Below, one piece after another: positions 25,058-33,504 of a stretch of 53,864 nucleotides of DNA. Numbering within the stretch: position 1 is the stretch's first letter; each line of letters starts with the position of its first letter. The translations under genes were made by a program, and so were the position numbers. This stretch comes from Deltaproteobacteria bacterium. GTDB taxonomy: Bacteria > Desulfobacterota > Desulfobacteria > Desulfobacterales > Desulfatirhabdiaceae. The stretch lies in the NCBI GenBank assembly GCA_016219185.1, contig JACRBZ010000068.1, forward strand, positions 1-53,864, read 5' to 3'. A model generated the notes under the pieces. That model was not told where the DNA came from. It saw only the letters and a program-made list of their open reading frames with translations, and ran no database searches.

Positions 25058-25795
25058 CTAAAACATCCCTCCGTTTACCGAAATGACCTGACCGGTGATA
25101 TAGGACGCATCTTCAGAGCAGAGAAATCTGACCACTTTTGCCACTTCGTCGGGCTTGCCAATCCTTGCCATGGGAATTAATGACTTGATATTGGCAATGG
25201 GCGCATCCTTTATCATTTCGGTTTCAATGAGTCCCGGGGCCACGACATTGACCCGAATCCCAAGTCGGGCGACTTCGGACGCAACAGCGCGGCTGGCGCC
25301 GATCAGTCCGGCCTTGGCAGCCGAATAATTGGCCTGTCCCCGGTTTCCCATGAGCCCTGCAACCGAAGCAATGGAGACAATGGCGCCGCGTTTTTGTACG
25401 ACCATTTTTTCCAGCACCGGTTTGGTCATATTATAAAAGCCCCCCAGGCTGACATCGATGACTGAGTGCCAGTCCTTTCGCGGCATCATGATGAACAGGC
25501 CGTCAGCGGTCATCCCAGCGTTATTGACCAGAACGTCGATAGTTTTAAACCGTTTCAGGATATCATCCATTGCATTTTGGGTTTCTTCGTGATTGGAGAC
25601 ATCAAATCGCATGATGTCGCCATCGCCCCCTTCCCGCCGGATCATCGCTTGTGTTTCAATCGCGCCTTTTTCATCCGAACGGTAATTGACGACAATATGA
25701 TACCCGTTTTTTGCCAGTTCGAGGCTGATCGCGCGTCCGATTCCCTTGCTGGCACCGGTGACGATTGCAACCTTTCCTTCAGGTTCCGTGTTCAT
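25058..25795 (-). CDS. 3-oxoacyl-ACP reductase (FabG/ApeQ-like)
   Basis: A 245-residue short-chain dehydrogenase that reduces 3-oxoacyl-ACP to 3-hydroxyacyl-ACP with NADPH. It has the cofactor motif TGASKGIG at 13-20, LVNNAGMT, a catalytic Ser-Tyr-Lys set with YSAAK, and the C-terminal GQVISVNGGMF. It is complete. It lies 23 bases downstream of the hotdog dehydratase on the same strand, so DH and KR form a two-gene operon. It is the only ketoreductase in the window and so probably serves all the ketosynthases of the locus. Confidence 0.93.
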   Translation of the reverse strand: MNTEPEGKVAIVTGASKGIGRAISLELAKNGYHIVVNYRSDEKGAIETQAMIRREGGDGDIMRFDVSNHEETQNAMDDILKRFKTIDVLVNNAGMTADGLFIMMPRKDWHSVIDVSLGGFYNMTKPVLEKMVVQKRGAIVSIASVAGLMGNRGQANYSAAKAGLIGASRAVASEVARLGIRVNVVAPGLIETEMIKDAPIANIKSLIPMARIGKPDEVAKVVRFLCSEDASYITGQVISVNGGMF

Positions 25796-25818
25796 TGGCG
25801 AGTCTTCTCCCTTGCTGG

Positions 25819-26253
25819 TTACGGCGTCTCGGACTGAACAAGTTGCAGCCCGATTTCAGCAACAATCTTCGATCCGATTTCAACCGTTCCCAGAATTTCG
25901 ATAAAATTTTCAAATATAAATTGGTTCTCGGTCCGGGTGGTGATCAGGGTATTCAACGGAATGGCATTCACATAAAAATGAGACTGTTTGATGCCCACCA
26001 GCCATCCCTTTGTTACAAAACGCTCGCCGTGTTTTCGGATTCCTTCCCAGCAGTTGCTGATCCCGGCTGTTTGTGCCACCAGTTCGATAAACACGAGCGC
26101 ATTAACGGAATCACCGCTGAAAAAAGGCCATTGGTCGGTAACCGTAGCCTGCGTGACGGCAATTTTTTCATTCACCTCGACAATTTCGTCGATCAGCCTC
26201 ATCCTGCCACGATGGGGCAAAAAATCTTCTGCGCGGTTACGCGTCTGGTTCAT
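25819..26253 (-). CDS. ApeP-like hotdog dehydratase
   Basis: A 144-residue single-hotdog protein with FLPHRGRMRLIDEI (His14) and ALVFIELVAQTAG (Glu57), the His/Glu pair used by FabZ-like 3-hydroxyacyl-ACP dehydratases. The LPHR...LID opening is that of ApeP/COG4706-type enzymes in aryl polyene clusters. It would remove water from 3-hydroxyacyl-ACP to give the trans-2-enoyl chain. It is first in the minus-strand DH-KR operon. The divergent region 26254-26438 separates it from ACP 2 and must contain its promoter. Confidence 0.85.
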   Translation of the reverse strand: MNQTRNRAEDFLPHRGRMRLIDEIVEVNEKIAVTQATVTDQWPFFSGDSVNALVFIELVAQTAGISNCWEGIRKHGERFVTKGWLVGIKQSHFYVNAIPLNTLITTRTENQFIFENFIEILGTVEIGSKIVAEIGLQLVQSETP

Positions 26254-26323
26254 AATTGTTCGGCCTTTTGTCCGGGCAAAGAAAAAAACAGTTGAAGATA
26301 AACCGAGATAAGGATATTCAAAC

Positions 26324-26352
26324 TTCTCAATTTGTAAAATTCGTACTATAAT
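26324..26352 (+). promoter_or_regulatory. Possible promoter for the ACP 2 operon
   Basis: TTCTCA at 26324-26329 and a consensus TATAAT at 26347-26352 are 17 bases apart. They lie in the AT-rich part of the divergent region, about 87 bases before the ACP 2 start. The -10 is perfect and the -35 matches at four of six positions. It would drive the ACP-radical SAM-hotdog-ACP-radical SAM run. Confidence 0.4.
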
Positions 26353-26438
26353 TTAAACTTCGTGTAAAGATCTATGATACGGTTGTCTCCGCAGGCGGTT
26401 TCTTCCTGTGTTACCAATTCTCTAATGCGGCGGGTATA

Positions 26439-26705
26439 ATGGAAAAGTTGCTGAAAGAACTGAAAATCAAAATTATCGAATTGCTGAATCTGATTGATGT
26501 GAAACCGGATGATATCAGGGAAGACGACCAACTGGTCGGCGGTCATCTCGATATCGATTCCATCGATGTTTTAGAGATGGTGATCATGATTGAAAAGGAT
26601 TATGGCGTCAAGATCGATAGCAAGGAACTCGGGATAAAGGCATTCGCAACCCTGAGGACCCTGGCTGAATACATTTATGGGAATTCCCGGGTACTGCCCG
26701 CCTGA
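26439..26705 (+). CDS. Acyl carrier protein (ACP 2)
   Basis: An 88-residue acidic carrier with phosphopantetheine site LDIDSIDVLEM (Ser41). Like ACP 1 it has DSI rather than DSL. It starts a plus-strand run with a B12-type radical SAM enzyme 47 bases downstream. That adjacency suggests the radical SAM enzyme acts on an acyl chain tethered to this carrier (inference). Confidence 0.92.
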   Translation: MEKLLKELKIKIIELLNLIDVKPDDIREDDQLVGGHLDIDSIDVLEMVIMIEKDYGVKIDSKELGIKAFATLRTLAEYIYGNSRVLPA

Positions 26706-26752
26706 CCGGTTATGATGACCGCTCCGTTCTGATATAAGAGTGTGATGAAGCA

Positions 26753-28126
26753 ATGAAAGTCCTGCTTGTTTCCGCAAATACGCTGACTGAACCTTATCCG
26801 GTCTATCCCCTGGGACTGGATTATGTGGCTGCCGCCATTACAGGCAGGCATGAAGTCCGGATTGCGGATATGAACACGCTTAGCGGATTTGATTCTCTGC
26901 TTGACGGAAGATCTTCCGGAATCGGGTGGCCGGATGATCTTCTGGCAGCGGATGTCATCGGAATTTCGCTTCGGAACATCGATAATACCGATACCACGGA
27001 CCCGAAAGGTTTTTTTAATGCACACCGCGAACTCATAAAAAATATCAGAAGTAGTTCCAGTGCCTTGATTGTTTTAGGCGGAAGCGGATTTACCATATTC
27101 CCCGAGGAAATCATGAATGCACTGGAAGCGGATTATGGCATTATCGGCGAAGGCGAACGATTGTCGATGCTGCTGGATGCCCTGGAAAATAAGGAAGATG
27201 CCTCTGAAATTTCCGGTGTGATTACCAGCCACCGCCCCAAACCGGTTCCCTTGCCGTGGAACAGAGGGTTTCATCGAAATTTTTATAACGACCCTTCCCG
27301 CTTTGCATTTTATTTGAAGCATGGCGGCATGCTGAACCTGCAAACCAAACGCGGGTGCAAATTAAACTGTATTTATTGCACGTATCCCCATATCGAAGGC
27401 TCGGTGCAGCGGTTGATAGATCCTGCTGAAGTGGCGGATACCGCGCTTCAGCTTCAGATGGCCGGAGCCAAGTATTTATTTATTACCGATTCAACTTTTA
27501 ATACAGATTGTGTGCATACCCTTAATGTGGCGAAGGCATTCATTGATGCCGGAGTTTCCATACCGTGGGGCGCCTTTTTCATGCCGAACAAGATGCCGGA
27601 TGATTATTTCCGCAACCTGCGAGATGCCGGGCTAACCCATGTTGAGTTCGGAACAGAATCCCTGTCGAATCCAGTCCTGGCGTCATACCGCAAGCCATAT
27701 CAGCGCCATCATGTGTTTGCTGCGCATCAATCCGCGATTGACGCGGGGTTGCATGTTGCACATTATTTTCTGGTGGGCGGGCCGGGTGAGAACTCCGACA
27801 CATTAGAAGAAACACTTTCCGGTATTTCCAATCTCAACAAATCGGTTTTCTTTTTTTTCTGCGGAATGCGCATCTACCCCTATACGAAACTATATGATAT
27901 CGCCGTTAAGGAAGGCCAGATAAGCCGATCCCAGAGCATTCTGGAACCGGTTTTTTATCAATCTCCGGGCATTGGCACCGAGCAAATTATCCGGATGGTG
28001 AAAGCGCGGGCCGAGGGCCATCCGAACTGGATCATCGGTTCCGGGGGCGGGGAAACAGCCGGTATTGTTTCCAGGCTGCATAAACGCGGGCACACCGGAC
28101 CGCTTTGGGAATATTTAATTCAATAA
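26753..28126 (+). CDS. B12-binding-domain radical SAM enzyme 3
   Basis: A 457-residue protein with an N-terminal cobalamin-binding-type domain (about 1-145: YPLGLDYVAAAI, IVLGGSGFTIFP, IIGEGE). The radical SAM motif is CKLNCIYC (Cys202, Cys206, Cys209) and the barrel strand FGTESLS is visible. The C-terminal region has MRIYPYTKLYDIA, common in this subfamily. It lies between two ACPs (ACP 2 and ACP 3) and just before a FabZ-like protein, a strong hint of an acyl-ACP substrate. The reaction cannot be told: methylation, desaturation, cyclization and C-C coupling are all open. Confidence 0.9.
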   Translation: MKVLLVSANTLTEPYPVYPLGLDYVAAAITGRHEVRIADMNTLSGFDSLLDGRSSGIGWPDDLLAADVIGISLRNIDNTDTTDPKGFFNAHRELIKNIRSSSSALIVLGGSGFTIFPEEIMNALEADYGIIGEGERLSMLLDALENKEDASEISGVITSHRPKPVPLPWNRGFHRNFYNDPSRFAFYLKHGGMLNLQTKRGCKLNCIYCTYPHIEGSVQRLIDPAEVADTALQLQMAGAKYLFITDSTFNTDCVHTLNVAKAFIDAGVSIPWGAFFMPNKMPDDYFRNLRDAGLTHVEFGTESLSNPVLASYRKPYQRHHVFAAHQSAIDAGLHVAHYFLVGGPGENSDTLEETLSGISNLNKSVFFFFCGMRIYPYTKLYDIAVKEGQISRSQSILEPVFYQSPGIGTEQIIRMVKARAEGHPNWIIGSGGGETAGIVSRLHKRGHTGPLWEYLIQ

Positions 28127-28149
28127 TTGGGCTTTTTGAGGGGTAGTTA

Positions 28150-28491
28150 ATGTGGTACAAGTTAAATAATATTGAAGCGCCTGATTCAGAGCAGATTGTT
28201 GCAGAGATCCAGGCGCCACCGGACTCACCCTGGTTTGACGGGCATTTCCCCGGGCAACCGATACTGCCGGGAATCGCTCAACTGGGGATGGTATTTGATG
28301 CCATACGTCACTTTGGCAACCCGGATATGAAAATTACCCATATCAGCCGGGTGAGATTCAAACAGATGATCCGGCCCGACGATCACTTGCGTGTTATTGT
28401 TACCCCTCAGAAAGGCCATGCCGGATCGTTTGCTTTTCGAATAATGCTCGATGCGGAACTGGCCTGTAGCGGGATGATGAAGGTTGAATAA
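28150..28491 (+). CDS. FabZ/ApeI-like hotdog protein lacking the usual Glu
   Basis: A 113-residue single hotdog with the FabZ signature GHFPGQPILPG and catalytic His32. In FabZ the catalytic Glu stands 14 residues later; here that position is Gly46 (GIAQLGMVF). Dehydratase activity is therefore doubtful unless another acid substitutes. ApeI-type proteins in APE clusters also diverge here. It could be an isomerase, a dehydratase using another residue, or a product-binding protein. It sits 23 bases after radical SAM 3 and 13 bases before ACP 3, so it is co-transcribed with them. Confidence 0.8.
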   Translation: MWYKLNNIEAPDSEQIVAEIQAPPDSPWFDGHFPGQPILPGIAQLGMVFDAIRHFGNPDMKITHISRVRFKQMIRPDDHLRVIVTPQKGHAGSFAFRIMLDAELACSGMMKVE

Positions 28492-28504
28492 TTAAAGGAG
28501 AAGG

Positions 28505-28798
28505 ATGAGGATGCCCGCAGGAACTAAAATTGAAGAAATCATATTTCATGTTGCCGAGGTAATGATCGAGGAACTCAAGCTGGAAGATGTGACGCCGGAA
28601 ACGTTTGACCCGGACATTGATCTTGTGGATGAAGTGGGAATTGACAGCATGGATCTGGCGACCGTGGCACTGGTGTTGCGGGATGAATACGGAATCCGGA
28701 TCGATGAGGATGATTACCCCAAATTAATCAATATTCGCTTGATTTCGGAATATATCGACAATAGATTAAAAGAGAAATCTCAAGCTGCAGTCGGTTAG
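28505..28798 (+). CDS. Acyl carrier protein (ACP 3)
   Basis: A 97-residue acidic carrier with site VGIDSMDLATV (Ser48), which differs from the other two ACPs in sequence and in the DSM triplet. The ATG at 28505 follows AAGGAG; a second in-frame ATG is at 28511. It is followed after 15 bases by the first SPASM-like radical SAM enzyme. Three different ACPs suggest separate starter, extension or tailoring stages (inference). Confidence 0.92.
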   Translation: MRMPAGTKIEEIIFHVAEVMIEELKLEDVTPETFDPDIDLVDEVGIDSMDLATVALVLRDEYGIRIDEDDYPKLINIRLISEYIDNRLKEKSQAAVG

Positions 28799-28813
28799 AT
28801 TCGGAGACGGTGA

Positions 28814-29914
28814 ATGGATGTTTTAAAAAACGTTTCGGCAAGGAGCGGCAGCCCGGATAAAATTTGGAAATTTTCGGATATCCTGTCGGATCCAATGATT
28901 CGAAAAAGATGGGAAAAGGTTCGCAAATATTTCTTCCTGCGGGAGTCCACCTATGACATGACCAACCGCTGCAATATCAAGTGCGATGGTTGCTATTATT
29001 ATGAAGGAGACAAACAGTTTGTCAGGGAAAACAGGGATCCCGATGATTGGCGCAGGCTCATGCAGGCTGAAAAATCAAGGGGAATTACCTATGTTGTTCT
29101 GGCAGGAGCCGAACCCTCGCTGGTTCCCGATCTGTGCGAGGTCTGCTTTCAGGAAATGCCGCTGGGAGCCATTGCCACAAACGGGCTAAAAACCATCCCC
29201 GCATCCATAAACTATAGAATCCATATCTCTGTCTGGGGCAACGATGAAACCAGCATGACAATCCGCAATGCCAAAAACATGCTGATCCGGCAGACAGAGA
29301 ACTATAAAGGCGATCCCAGAGCCGTCTTCGTTTATACATTTACACGGGACAATATTGACCAGGTCCGTGAGGTTGCCGAAATTCTGACAACCCGGGGGTG
29401 CAGACTTACCTTCAACATGTTTTCCGCTCCGGTCGGGTATAAGGGTCCCTTGCGACACACATCTGCGTCATTGGAACATACCCGCAAAACCATGATCGAT
29501 CTGTTGTCAACCCATCCCGACCATGTGCTTTTCTCCTACTACAATGCCATGGCCCACACGCATCGAAGCGGACTGCATGATCTTTATTCCTGTTCATATC
29601 CGCGAAAGAATCCCTCGACGGATATCGGTCTTGGCCGATCTTTCAGGCAGTACCGGGCCGACCTCGCCTGGGACAGAAGCGCCGCATGCTGTGTGCCGGA
29701 TACGGACTGTGTTGAATGTCGGCATTATGCGGCCGGAAGCGCGGTTGTCACGGCCCGGATGTTTCGCCACGCAACAGACCCGGATACATTTAAGTCATGG
29801 CTTGATTATGTGGATACCTATCTTGCCGTCTGGGTAATGGGGTATGCCAAGGGCGATAATCTTTGCAATGATCTGGTTGTCCCGCCCGGCTGTGTTTCAG
29901 ACGACAGGAGTTAA
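28814..29914 (+). CDS. Radical SAM enzyme with C-terminal Cys cluster (1 of 2)
   Basis: A 366-residue MoaA/SPASM-like radical SAM protein without a B12 domain. The cluster motif is CNIKCDGC (Cys53, Cys57, Cys60) after DMTNR; the SAM-binding GGEP is GAEP (98-101). The C-terminal part has Cys260 and then Cys292, Cys293, Cys299 and Cys302, enough for an auxiliary Fe-S cluster. There is no neighbouring precursor peptide, so a RiPP role is unlikely. A paralogue follows directly, and both sit between ACP 3 and a pair of ketosynthases. The substrate is probably an acyl chain (inference). Confidence 0.88.
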   Translation: MDVLKNVSARSGSPDKIWKFSDILSDPMIRKRWEKVRKYFFLRESTYDMTNRCNIKCDGCYYYEGDKQFVRENRDPDDWRRLMQAEKSRGITYVVLAGAEPSLVPDLCEVCFQEMPLGAIATNGLKTIPASINYRIHISVWGNDETSMTIRNAKNMLIRQTENYKGDPRAVFVYTFTRDNIDQVREVAEILTTRGCRLTFNMFSAPVGYKGPLRHTSASLEHTRKTMIDLLSTHPDHVLFSYYNAMAHTHRSGLHDLYSCSYPRKNPSTDIGLGRSFRQYRADLAWDRSAACCVPDTDCVECRHYAAGSAVVTARMFRHATDPDTFKSWLDYVDTYLAVWVMGYAKGDNLCNDLVVPPGCVSDDRS

Positions 29915-29974
29915 GAAGAGCGGCATTTCCCATCTTCTCAACTTTCTTTTTCCGTCATCCGTCAAAGGAGTTTT

Positions 29975-30976
29975 TTGATGATTACCGTCAGTTCATTGTT
30001 GGATAAAGAATGGTATCAACGATATATACGGATTTCAAAGCTCAACATCCGCAGCTCGATCTATGACGTGACCAACCGGTGTAATTTGCGCTGCAAGGGC
30101 TGCTTTTTTTTCTCTTCCGACGAACACAAGGCAGCGCCCGAGGAAATGGACATTCATAAGTGGGAAGATTTCATCGATCGGGAAAAGGAGCGCGGTGTCA
30201 ACCTGGCCATTTTGATCGGCGGGGAGCCGACATTGTGTCTGGACAGGGTGGAAGCGTTTTATAAGCGGCTGCCGACATTCTGCGCCACAAACGGCCAGAT
30301 TAAAGTTCCCCGGGACAGATTTCCGGACATGATGCTGGGCGTATCCCTGTGGGGCGATGAGGCGGATGAAAAAACACTCCGGGGAAAAGACGCCTTCAGC
30401 ATCTCCAGTAAATTTTACGCCGGCGATCCCCATGTGTATTATCTGTATACGCTGACTCCCAGGCAGATCGGAAAAACAGAGCGAATCATCCGGAAAATCA
30501 GCGATGCCGGACTTAAGGTTCACATGCAACTGCTTTCAAACGATGAAGGGGTGGACGGCTTTTCGTGGAAACCGGATGAGCTGGAAACCATTCGTTTCGA
30601 AATGGACGATATGCTGGATAAGTATCCGGAAACGCTGATATCTTCAAAATATTACCATGAAATCATCACAACCGGGAAAATGTTCGGCAGGGATTTTGGC
30701 TGGAAAGAATGTCCTTCCGTCACCCAGCCCCTGGATAGACGTGATCCGCGTCCCAAAAGACTGATAGATTTCATCCGGTGGGCATCCGATCTTAAGACCA
30801 TGCACCGCTGCTGTACTTCGGAGACAAGGGACTGCTCGACCTGTAAAGACGGTGCCGCGCACATGAGCTGGGTGATGGTCAACAAGCGGGCACACATCCG
30901 GACCGCGAAAGATCTGCAAAACTGGATTGAAGTTTACGAGATGTTTGCAAAACTGTATCAGTTTATTCCGTGGTAA
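29975..30976 (+). CDS. Radical SAM enzyme with C-terminal Cys cluster (2 of 2)
   Basis: A 333-residue paralogue of the preceding protein. The motif is CNLRCKGC (Cys36, Cys40, Cys43) after DVTNR, with canonical GGEP at 82-85. The C-terminal cysteines Cys246, Cys279, Cys280, Cys287 and Cys290 are spaced as in its neighbour (CC-x6-CxxC). The shared SLWG/SVWG strand and similar length point to tandem duplication with divergence. A ribosome binding site (AAAGGAG) precedes the ATG. It ends inside the leader of the next ketosynthase gene. The pair may form a heterodimer or act in sequence. Confidence 0.88.
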   Translation: MMITVSSLLDKEWYQRYIRISKLNIRSSIYDVTNRCNLRCKGCFFFSSDEHKAAPEEMDIHKWEDFIDREKERGVNLAILIGGEPTLCLDRVEAFYKRLPTFCATNGQIKVPRDRFPDMMLGVSLWGDEADEKTLRGKDAFSISSKFYAGDPHVYYLYTLTPRQIGKTERIIRKISDAGLKVHMQLLSNDEGVDGFSWKPDELETIRFEMDDMLDKYPETLISSKYYHEIITTGKMFGRDFGWKECPSVTQPLDRRDPRPKRLIDFIRWASDLKTMHRCCTSETRDCSTCKDGAAHMSWVMVNKRAHIRTAKDLQNWIEVYEMFAKLYQFIPW

Positions 30977-30987
30977 AATCGGTTGAT

Positions 30988-32241
30988 ATGTCGTCACGAA
31001 ACGCTGTGATCGTTGGATATGATGCGGTTTCGCCGCTCGGGACCGATATGGCGATCCAGTGGGATAAAGCCGTCAGGGGCGAAAGCGGCATCGGCGCCTT
31101 GACGCGTTTTGCGCTGACGGATGATTTTCCGGTTCGGGTTGCCGGTCAGGTTCCGGATATCGATACCGGGCCATACCCTTTTTTAAGTCCGCGCAGCCTG
31201 GCGTTATGGCCTTCGCCGATTTTCAAACATGCCCTGCTGGTGGTTCATCGGGCACTGGCAAGCAGCAAAATCGAGATCACACCGGAACTTTCGCCAAGGG
31301 TAGCCATTACATTCAGCTCGGCTGTGGGGGGGCTGGATGCCGTTCTTGCGGCGGACCGGCGCATGATTTCCGAAAACAAGCTGCCGCCTCCTTATACCAA
31401 CCCCAACTCCTGCATCAATATGGTGGGCGGGAAAATATCCATCCTGACCCATGCCACCGGTCCGATTCTTTCCACCATTACGGCCTGCGCCACCGGGGTC
31501 ACTTCGATGATTATCGGAACAATGCTGCTTGAGCAGGGCAGGGCCGATGTCGTCATTTGCGGGGCTGTCGATTTTGCACTGGTTGCACCCATTGTTGCGG
31601 GATTTGCAACCATGGCGGGCGCTTACAGCTCGCCATCCGGTAGGGAACCGGAGCCTGCAACCCGGGCAAGCCGTCCGTTTTCCGTGGATCGAAGGGGATT
31701 TGTCGTTTCCGAAGGGGCCGGTGCCGTGATCCTTGCCACCAAAGACTTTGCCAGGGCGCATGGCCTGAATTACAATATTGAAATCGCAGGATGGGGCATG
31801 ACATCCGATGCCCATCATTTCGTGGCTCCCCATTTAAAAACAGCAACCCGCTGCATTGCCGAATGCATTGACAATTCAGGGATATCGCCCCATGATATTG
31901 ATGTCGTCAATGCGCACGCAACGTCCACAAAAGTCGGCGATCAGGTGGAATACAATGCCCTGAAAGCTGTGTTCGGGAATGCCATGCCGCCGGTGTCCGC
32001 GAATAAATCACTGATCGGGCATGCGATGGGCGCTTCCAGCGCGATTGAATCCATTTTTGCCATGGAAGGCATGTTGAACGGCATGGTGTTGCCGACCCTC
32101 AATTACACACCGGATCCGGAAATGGTTCTGGACTGCGTTTGCGAAGGCGCCCGCCGGCTTGACCAGGAATATGTTCTAAAAAATTCATTTGGTTTTGGCG
32201 GATGCAATTCATGCATTGTGTTTCACAGGACAGACCGATGA
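30988..32241 (+). CDS. Beta-ketoacyl-ACP synthase (KS 3)
   Basis: A 417-residue condensing enzyme with intact Cys167 (TACATGV), His310 (NAHATST) and His345 (LIGHAMGAS). The GYDAVSPLGTD start and HATST motif set it with KS 1 and KS 4 rather than housekeeping FabF. The ATG at 30988 gives the family N terminus; a GTG at 30970 would overlap the radical SAM gene. Its stop overlaps the KS 4 start (ATGA). Tandem, both-active KS 3 and KS 4 differ from the usual KS/CLF pair. Confidence 0.93.
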   Translation: MSSRNAVIVGYDAVSPLGTDMAIQWDKAVRGESGIGALTRFALTDDFPVRVAGQVPDIDTGPYPFLSPRSLALWPSPIFKHALLVVHRALASSKIEITPELSPRVAITFSSAVGGLDAVLAADRRMISENKLPPPYTNPNSCINMVGGKISILTHATGPILSTITACATGVTSMIIGTMLLEQGRADVVICGAVDFALVAPIVAGFATMAGAYSSPSGREPEPATRASRPFSVDRRGFVVSEGAGAVILATKDFARAHGLNYNIEIAGWGMTSDAHHFVAPHLKTATRCIAECIDNSGISPHDIDVVNAHATSTKVGDQVEYNALKAVFGNAMPPVSANKSLIGHAMGASSAIESIFAMEGMLNGMVLPTLNYTPDPEMVLDCVCEGARRLDQEYVLKNSFGFGGCNSCIVFHRTDR

Positions 32242-33503
32242 AAGCCCCAAAAAACAGACGCGTTTTTGTTATCGGATACGGTGCGGCCACGCCTCTCGGA
32301 AAAACCTTTGAGATGACCTGGGATCGGGCGGTCAGGGCCGAAGCCGGGTTCAGAATATTAACCCGGTGCCCTACGGAATCGCGGGCCAATATTGTGGGGG
32401 AAATCCCGGACTGGGATCCTATGACGCTGGACTTCATGGATCGCAAGGAAGCCTATAGCTGGAACGCGAATTATGTTTTTCTGACCATGGCCGTCTGCAA
32501 AGCGGCCCTAAAGCATGCGGGGCTGGAAATCGACAGCGAGACGGGTCCCAGAACCGCCTGCCTGATCGGCTCCGCTTTAAATGGCACGGATGCTTTCCGG
32601 ATTGCCATGGACAATTACGTGAACCGGGGGCCGCTGAGGGTCAGCCCCTATCTGCTTCCCAATTTATGCGCCAATCTGCCGGCGGGAAAAGCCGGCATTC
32701 TTTTGGGGTTTACCGGCCCGATTTTCTCGCCCCAGGGTGCCTGCGCTTCCGGCAATTACGCCATCGGTATCGGTGCCCGCATGATCCGCGACGGGGACTG
32801 CGACTTTGTCCTGGCCGGCGGCGTTGACACCTGCCTGATCCCCGAGATCATTCAGGGCTTTGCCAATATGCTGGCCACCATCAACGTCAGCCCCCAGGAT
32901 CGCGCCTTTCAGGACCCCACCCAGGCATCCCGGCCTTTCAGCATCGATCGCAAGGGAATCGTTCTTTCGGAAGGCGCCGGGGTGATCGTACTGGCTTCGG
33001 AGGATATGTTGTCCACCTACGGCCTCACGCCGAAAGCCGAAGTGCTGGGCGTCGGCTGGTCATCGGATGCCTATCATTTTACACTGCCGAATCCGGAAAC
33101 GATTGTGCGTGCCATGCATCAGGCCATCGACGATGCCGGGCTTGAACCTGAAGACATTCAATATGTCAATGCCCATGGAACCTCAACAAGCAAGGGAGAT
33201 GCGTCCGAGGTCCAGTGCATCCGGAAAGTGTTCGGCCGGAAAATAGAAAACATACCGATATCCTCGAATAAATCCCAGATCGGACATACGCTCGGGGCTT
33301 CCGCCGCCATTGAGGCTGCCCTGAGTATCGAGGCCATGCAGCAGGGACTGATACTGCCGACCGTAAATCATATTCCGGATCCGGATTTTGCGGACATCGA
33401 TGTGGTGCCCAACCAGGTTCGCAGGCACAGTCATGAGATTTTTCTTTCCAATTCGTTCGGATTCGGCGGAACCAATTGCTGTATCGTATTTAAAGGAATA
33501 TGA
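32238..33503 (+). CDS. Beta-ketoacyl-ACP synthase (KS 4)
   Basis: A 421-residue condensing enzyme with Cys169 (GACASGN), His313 (NAHGTST) and His350 (QIGHTLGAS), all intact. It begins MKAPKNRRVFVIGYGAATPLG; the start overlaps the KS 3 stop (ATGA). KS 3 and KS 4 share the same style of N terminus (VIVGYDAVSPLG / VIGYGAATPLG), so they may be an old duplication. The thioesterase downstream starts at its very end. Together KS 3, KS 4, thioesterase and the double-hotdog dehydratase form one coupled block. Confidence 0.93.
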   Translation: MKAPKNRRVFVIGYGAATPLGKTFEMTWDRAVRAEAGFRILTRCPTESRANIVGEIPDWDPMTLDFMDRKEAYSWNANYVFLTMAVCKAALKHAGLEIDSETGPRTACLIGSALNGTDAFRIAMDNYVNRGPLRVSPYLLPNLCANLPAGKAGILLGFTGPIFSPQGACASGNYAIGIGARMIRDGDCDFVLAGGVDTCLIPEIIQGFANMLATINVSPQDRAFQDPTQASRPFSIDRKGIVLSEGAGVIVLASEDMLSTYGLTPKAEVLGVGWSSDAYHFTLPNPETIVRAMHQAIDDAGLEPEDIQYVNAHGTSTSKGDASEVQCIRKVFGRKIENIPISSNKSQIGHTLGASAAIEAALSIEAMQQGLILPTVNHIPDPDFADIDVVPNQVRRHSHEIFLSNSFGFGGTNCCIVFKGI

Positions 33504-33504
33504 A

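Noticed and set aside
28814..30976. RiPP biosynthesis by the SPASM-like radical SAM pair
   Set aside because: No precursor peptide or recognition element was found near them, and the neighbours are lipid genes.
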